From positions 3,782,001 to 3,846,000 of the forward strand of contig NZ_JAUTBA010000001.1 of assembly GCF_030818895.1 (NCBI RefSeq): 64,000 bases of DNA, written 5' to 3'. The notes under the pieces were generated by a model. That model was given only the letters and a program-made list of their open reading frames with translations. It did not search any database and had not been told where the DNA came from. A program made the translations under genes and the position numbers. The stretch's first letter is position 1. Every line of letters begins with the position of its first letter. This stretch comes from Sphingobacterium zeae. GTDB taxonomy: Bacteria; Bacteroidota; Bacteroidia; Sphingobacteriales; Sphingobacteriaceae. This document shows positions 62,598 to 64,000 of this stretch, piece by piece.

Positions 62598-64000
62598 ATG
62601 TTCATCTCTTTCAGACCACACGCGACCTGCTTTTATTATAGTCTTCTCATATTTTCCTATATCTTGCTTGTTCATCTCGGGACCAGCAGAGCAGCAATCC
62701 TAGCTGCTAGTGACTCGCTAACACCTTCAGAACGTCTTTCTCGATTTAAACTTTCGGATAAATATAACGTGTTCTACGATAACAATCCGCAACTGTGGGA
62801 ACGCAATTCAATTTTCAACCCACAACAAACCGACAGTCTATTTGATTATCAGAAAAAAAACTTTTTAAGAGCTGGAATTGAATGGTTTTCCATCCAGGCC
62901 ATTCCGGCTTCGGTTAATTACTTCATTCGCAAAGATCCTGTTTCACATATTTCTTTTAAAAATTTTTTCAGCCATTTAAAATTATCAGCGTGGACATGGG
63001 ATGATAATCTTTTCGCAACAAATCAAATAGCACACCCTTATCACGGTCAGTTTTATTTCAATTCGTTTCGATCCAATAATTATAGTTTCCTGCAGTCAAC
63101 AGCTGCCGCCGTTGCCGGTAGCTATATCTGGGAAACCGCAGGTGAAACCGAGCCGCCTTCCATCAATGATATCATCAATACAAGCTTTGGTGGAACAATT
63201 TTAGGTGAAATGACCCATAGACTATCGCACCATATTCTTTCCCGCCCAAGTTTGACTAAAGGACAGCGCAATAAAAAAGAGCTACTGGCGATGCTGATCA
63301 ATCCAATAAATGGGCTCAACCGGCTTCTGGATGGGCGCTGGGGCAATAAGGTCAAAGGTGCCGTTATCGATAGCTCCTTGGTTCACACCGAAGTTGAATT
63401 GGGGCTAAGGCGCTTTGACGCCAAGGAACACGATGTATTAAATAAAGGGAAAAATGACATCTACGCGCGTATCAAATTGATTTACACCAACGATTATTTG
63501 GACAAAAAGAAACCTTTTGACGACTTTTTCCTCAACTTAGAACTTGGATCAGATGATAGTTCCATCGTCAATGCGGTCAATGTGTATGCCTCGTTATACG
63601 GTAACCGTATTTTATCCAATTTAACAGGACTTCATCGTGGTATCGTGTCTGCGCATTTCGACTTTCTACGCAATGAAGCCTTTTATTACGGATCACAGAG
63701 TATCAATTATAATGTTTTTTCCAACTTCAATATCGGTAACCGTAGCAAGCTGACAACCATTCTTGGCGGTGGCCCTGTAGTATTAGCGGCTGTGCCAGAT
63801 CCTTATCTCCATTTTGGTGAAAGCCGTACATATGATTATGGCCCTGGAGCAGATGTTCGCATTTCAGCCACATTGACCACATTAAATCGCTTTAAATTTG
63901 GTGTAGACTATCGTGGTGGTTATTTTGTCACAATCAGCGGCAACAAGTCTCACCATTTTCTACATACTGCATCCACGAATGCTTCCATCCGTATCTGGAA
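62598..64000 (+). CDS. DUF3943 domain outer-membrane protein (3' end beyond window)
   Basis: An open frame from ATG 62598 runs past the window end. The first 45 residues include a signal-like hydrophobic stretch. The DUF3943 domain is recognised by SAWTWDDNLFATNQIAHPYHG, FYFNSFRSNNYSFLQST, YIWETAGETEPPSINDIINT and GGTILGEMTHRLS. After this the sequence becomes rich in alternating aromatic/hydrophobic residues, as in a beta-barrel. The function of the family is unknown; it is predicted to sit in the outer membrane. Confidence 0.85.
   Translation, partial: MFISFRPHATCFYYSLLIFSYILLVHLGTSRAAILAASDSLTPSERLSRFKLSDKYNVFYDNNPQLWERNSIFNPQQTDSLFDYQKKNFLRAGIEWFSIQAIPASVNYFIRKDPVSHISFKNFFSHLKLSAWTWDDNLFATNQIAHPYHGQFYFNSFRSNNYSFLQSTAAAVAGSYIWETAGETEPPSINDIINTSFGGTILGEMTHRLSHHILSRPSLTKGQRNKKELLAMLINPINGLNRLLDGRWGNKVKGAVIDSSLVHTEVELGLRRFDAKEHDVLNKGKNDIYARIKLIYTNDYLDKKKPFDDFFLNLELGSDDSSIVNAVNVYASLYGNRILSNLTGLHRGIVSAHFDFLRNEAFYYGSQSINYNVFSNFNIGNRSKLTTILGGGPVVLAAVPDPYLHFGESRTYDYGPGADVRISATLTTLNRFKFGVDYRGGYFVTISGNKSHHFLHTASTNASIRIW

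Noticed and set aside
1..64000. CRISPR arrays, tRNA, rRNA, insertion sequences, prophage
   Set aside because: I looked for regularly spaced repeats, cloverleaf-like sequences and transposase motifs and saw none. Decayed genes here lack flanking inverted or direct repeats that would indicate mobile elements.

Overview
The window looks like chromosome of a Sphingobacteriaceae bacterium (Bacteroidota), most likely Sphingobacterium or a close relative. The signs are an A+T-rich genome, Bacteroidota-type -7 boxes (TAnnTTTG) instead of Shine-Dalgarno-led starts, SusC/SusD remnants, a GLPGLI protein paired with a TonB-receptor-like barrel, a DUF3943 protein, a class A2-type beta-lactamase and many short-looped hairpin terminators. 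I saw no rRNA, tRNA, CRISPR array, phage or insertion sequence.

Layout. 0-7 kb: a partial exported protein, a stand-alone receiver protein, a Crp/Fnr regulator, a class A beta-lactamase, a GT39-type membrane glycosyltransferase, an OmpA-like lipoprotein and an L,D-transpeptidase. 7.5-12.1 kb: a tightly packed four-gene minus-strand operon, egtD-egtB-ABC ATPase-fused permease/binding protein, which appears to join ergothioneine synthesis to ergothioneine uptake. The binding protein is circularly permuted. 12.4-19.3 kb: SelO, a TonB-receptor-like barrel with a GLPGLI protein, and a CDF cation transporter with a small coupled ORF. 19.6-27 kb: a DUF4142 lipoprotein, glutathione peroxidase and a MoxR-type ATPase/VWA pair, mixed with several decayed genes. 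27-31.3 kb: a DUF1801 protein, an AraC regulator, a serine hydrolase and a lipoprotein hydrolase.

31.4-36.8 kb: a seven-gene minus-strand operon (FAD oxidoreductase, methyltransferase, type III PKS, FabZ-like dehydratase, ketosynthase, ACP, phosphopantetheinyl transferase). It looks like a self-contained pathway for a polyketide lipid or quinone-like compound. 36.9-41.4 kb: a carboxylesterase, an SDR and small hypotheticals. 41.5-58.4 kb: mostly housekeeping genes (mazG, trpS, dNK, kdsB, FKBP, aroB, an S4 protein, proline dehydrogenase, acyl-CoA ligase, mnmE) with a TonB receptor, a ThuA protein and a zinc phospholipase-like protein. 58.6-60.2 kb: a decay zone where a SusC N-terminus is joined to a SusD C-terminus, next to a broken PAP2 phosphatase gene. 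60.4-64 kb: a TPMT-like methyltransferase, a SulP transporter and a DUF3943 protein cut by the window end.

The strongest candidates for new biology are the egt biosynthesis-plus-import operon with its permuted binding domain and the type III PKS operon.
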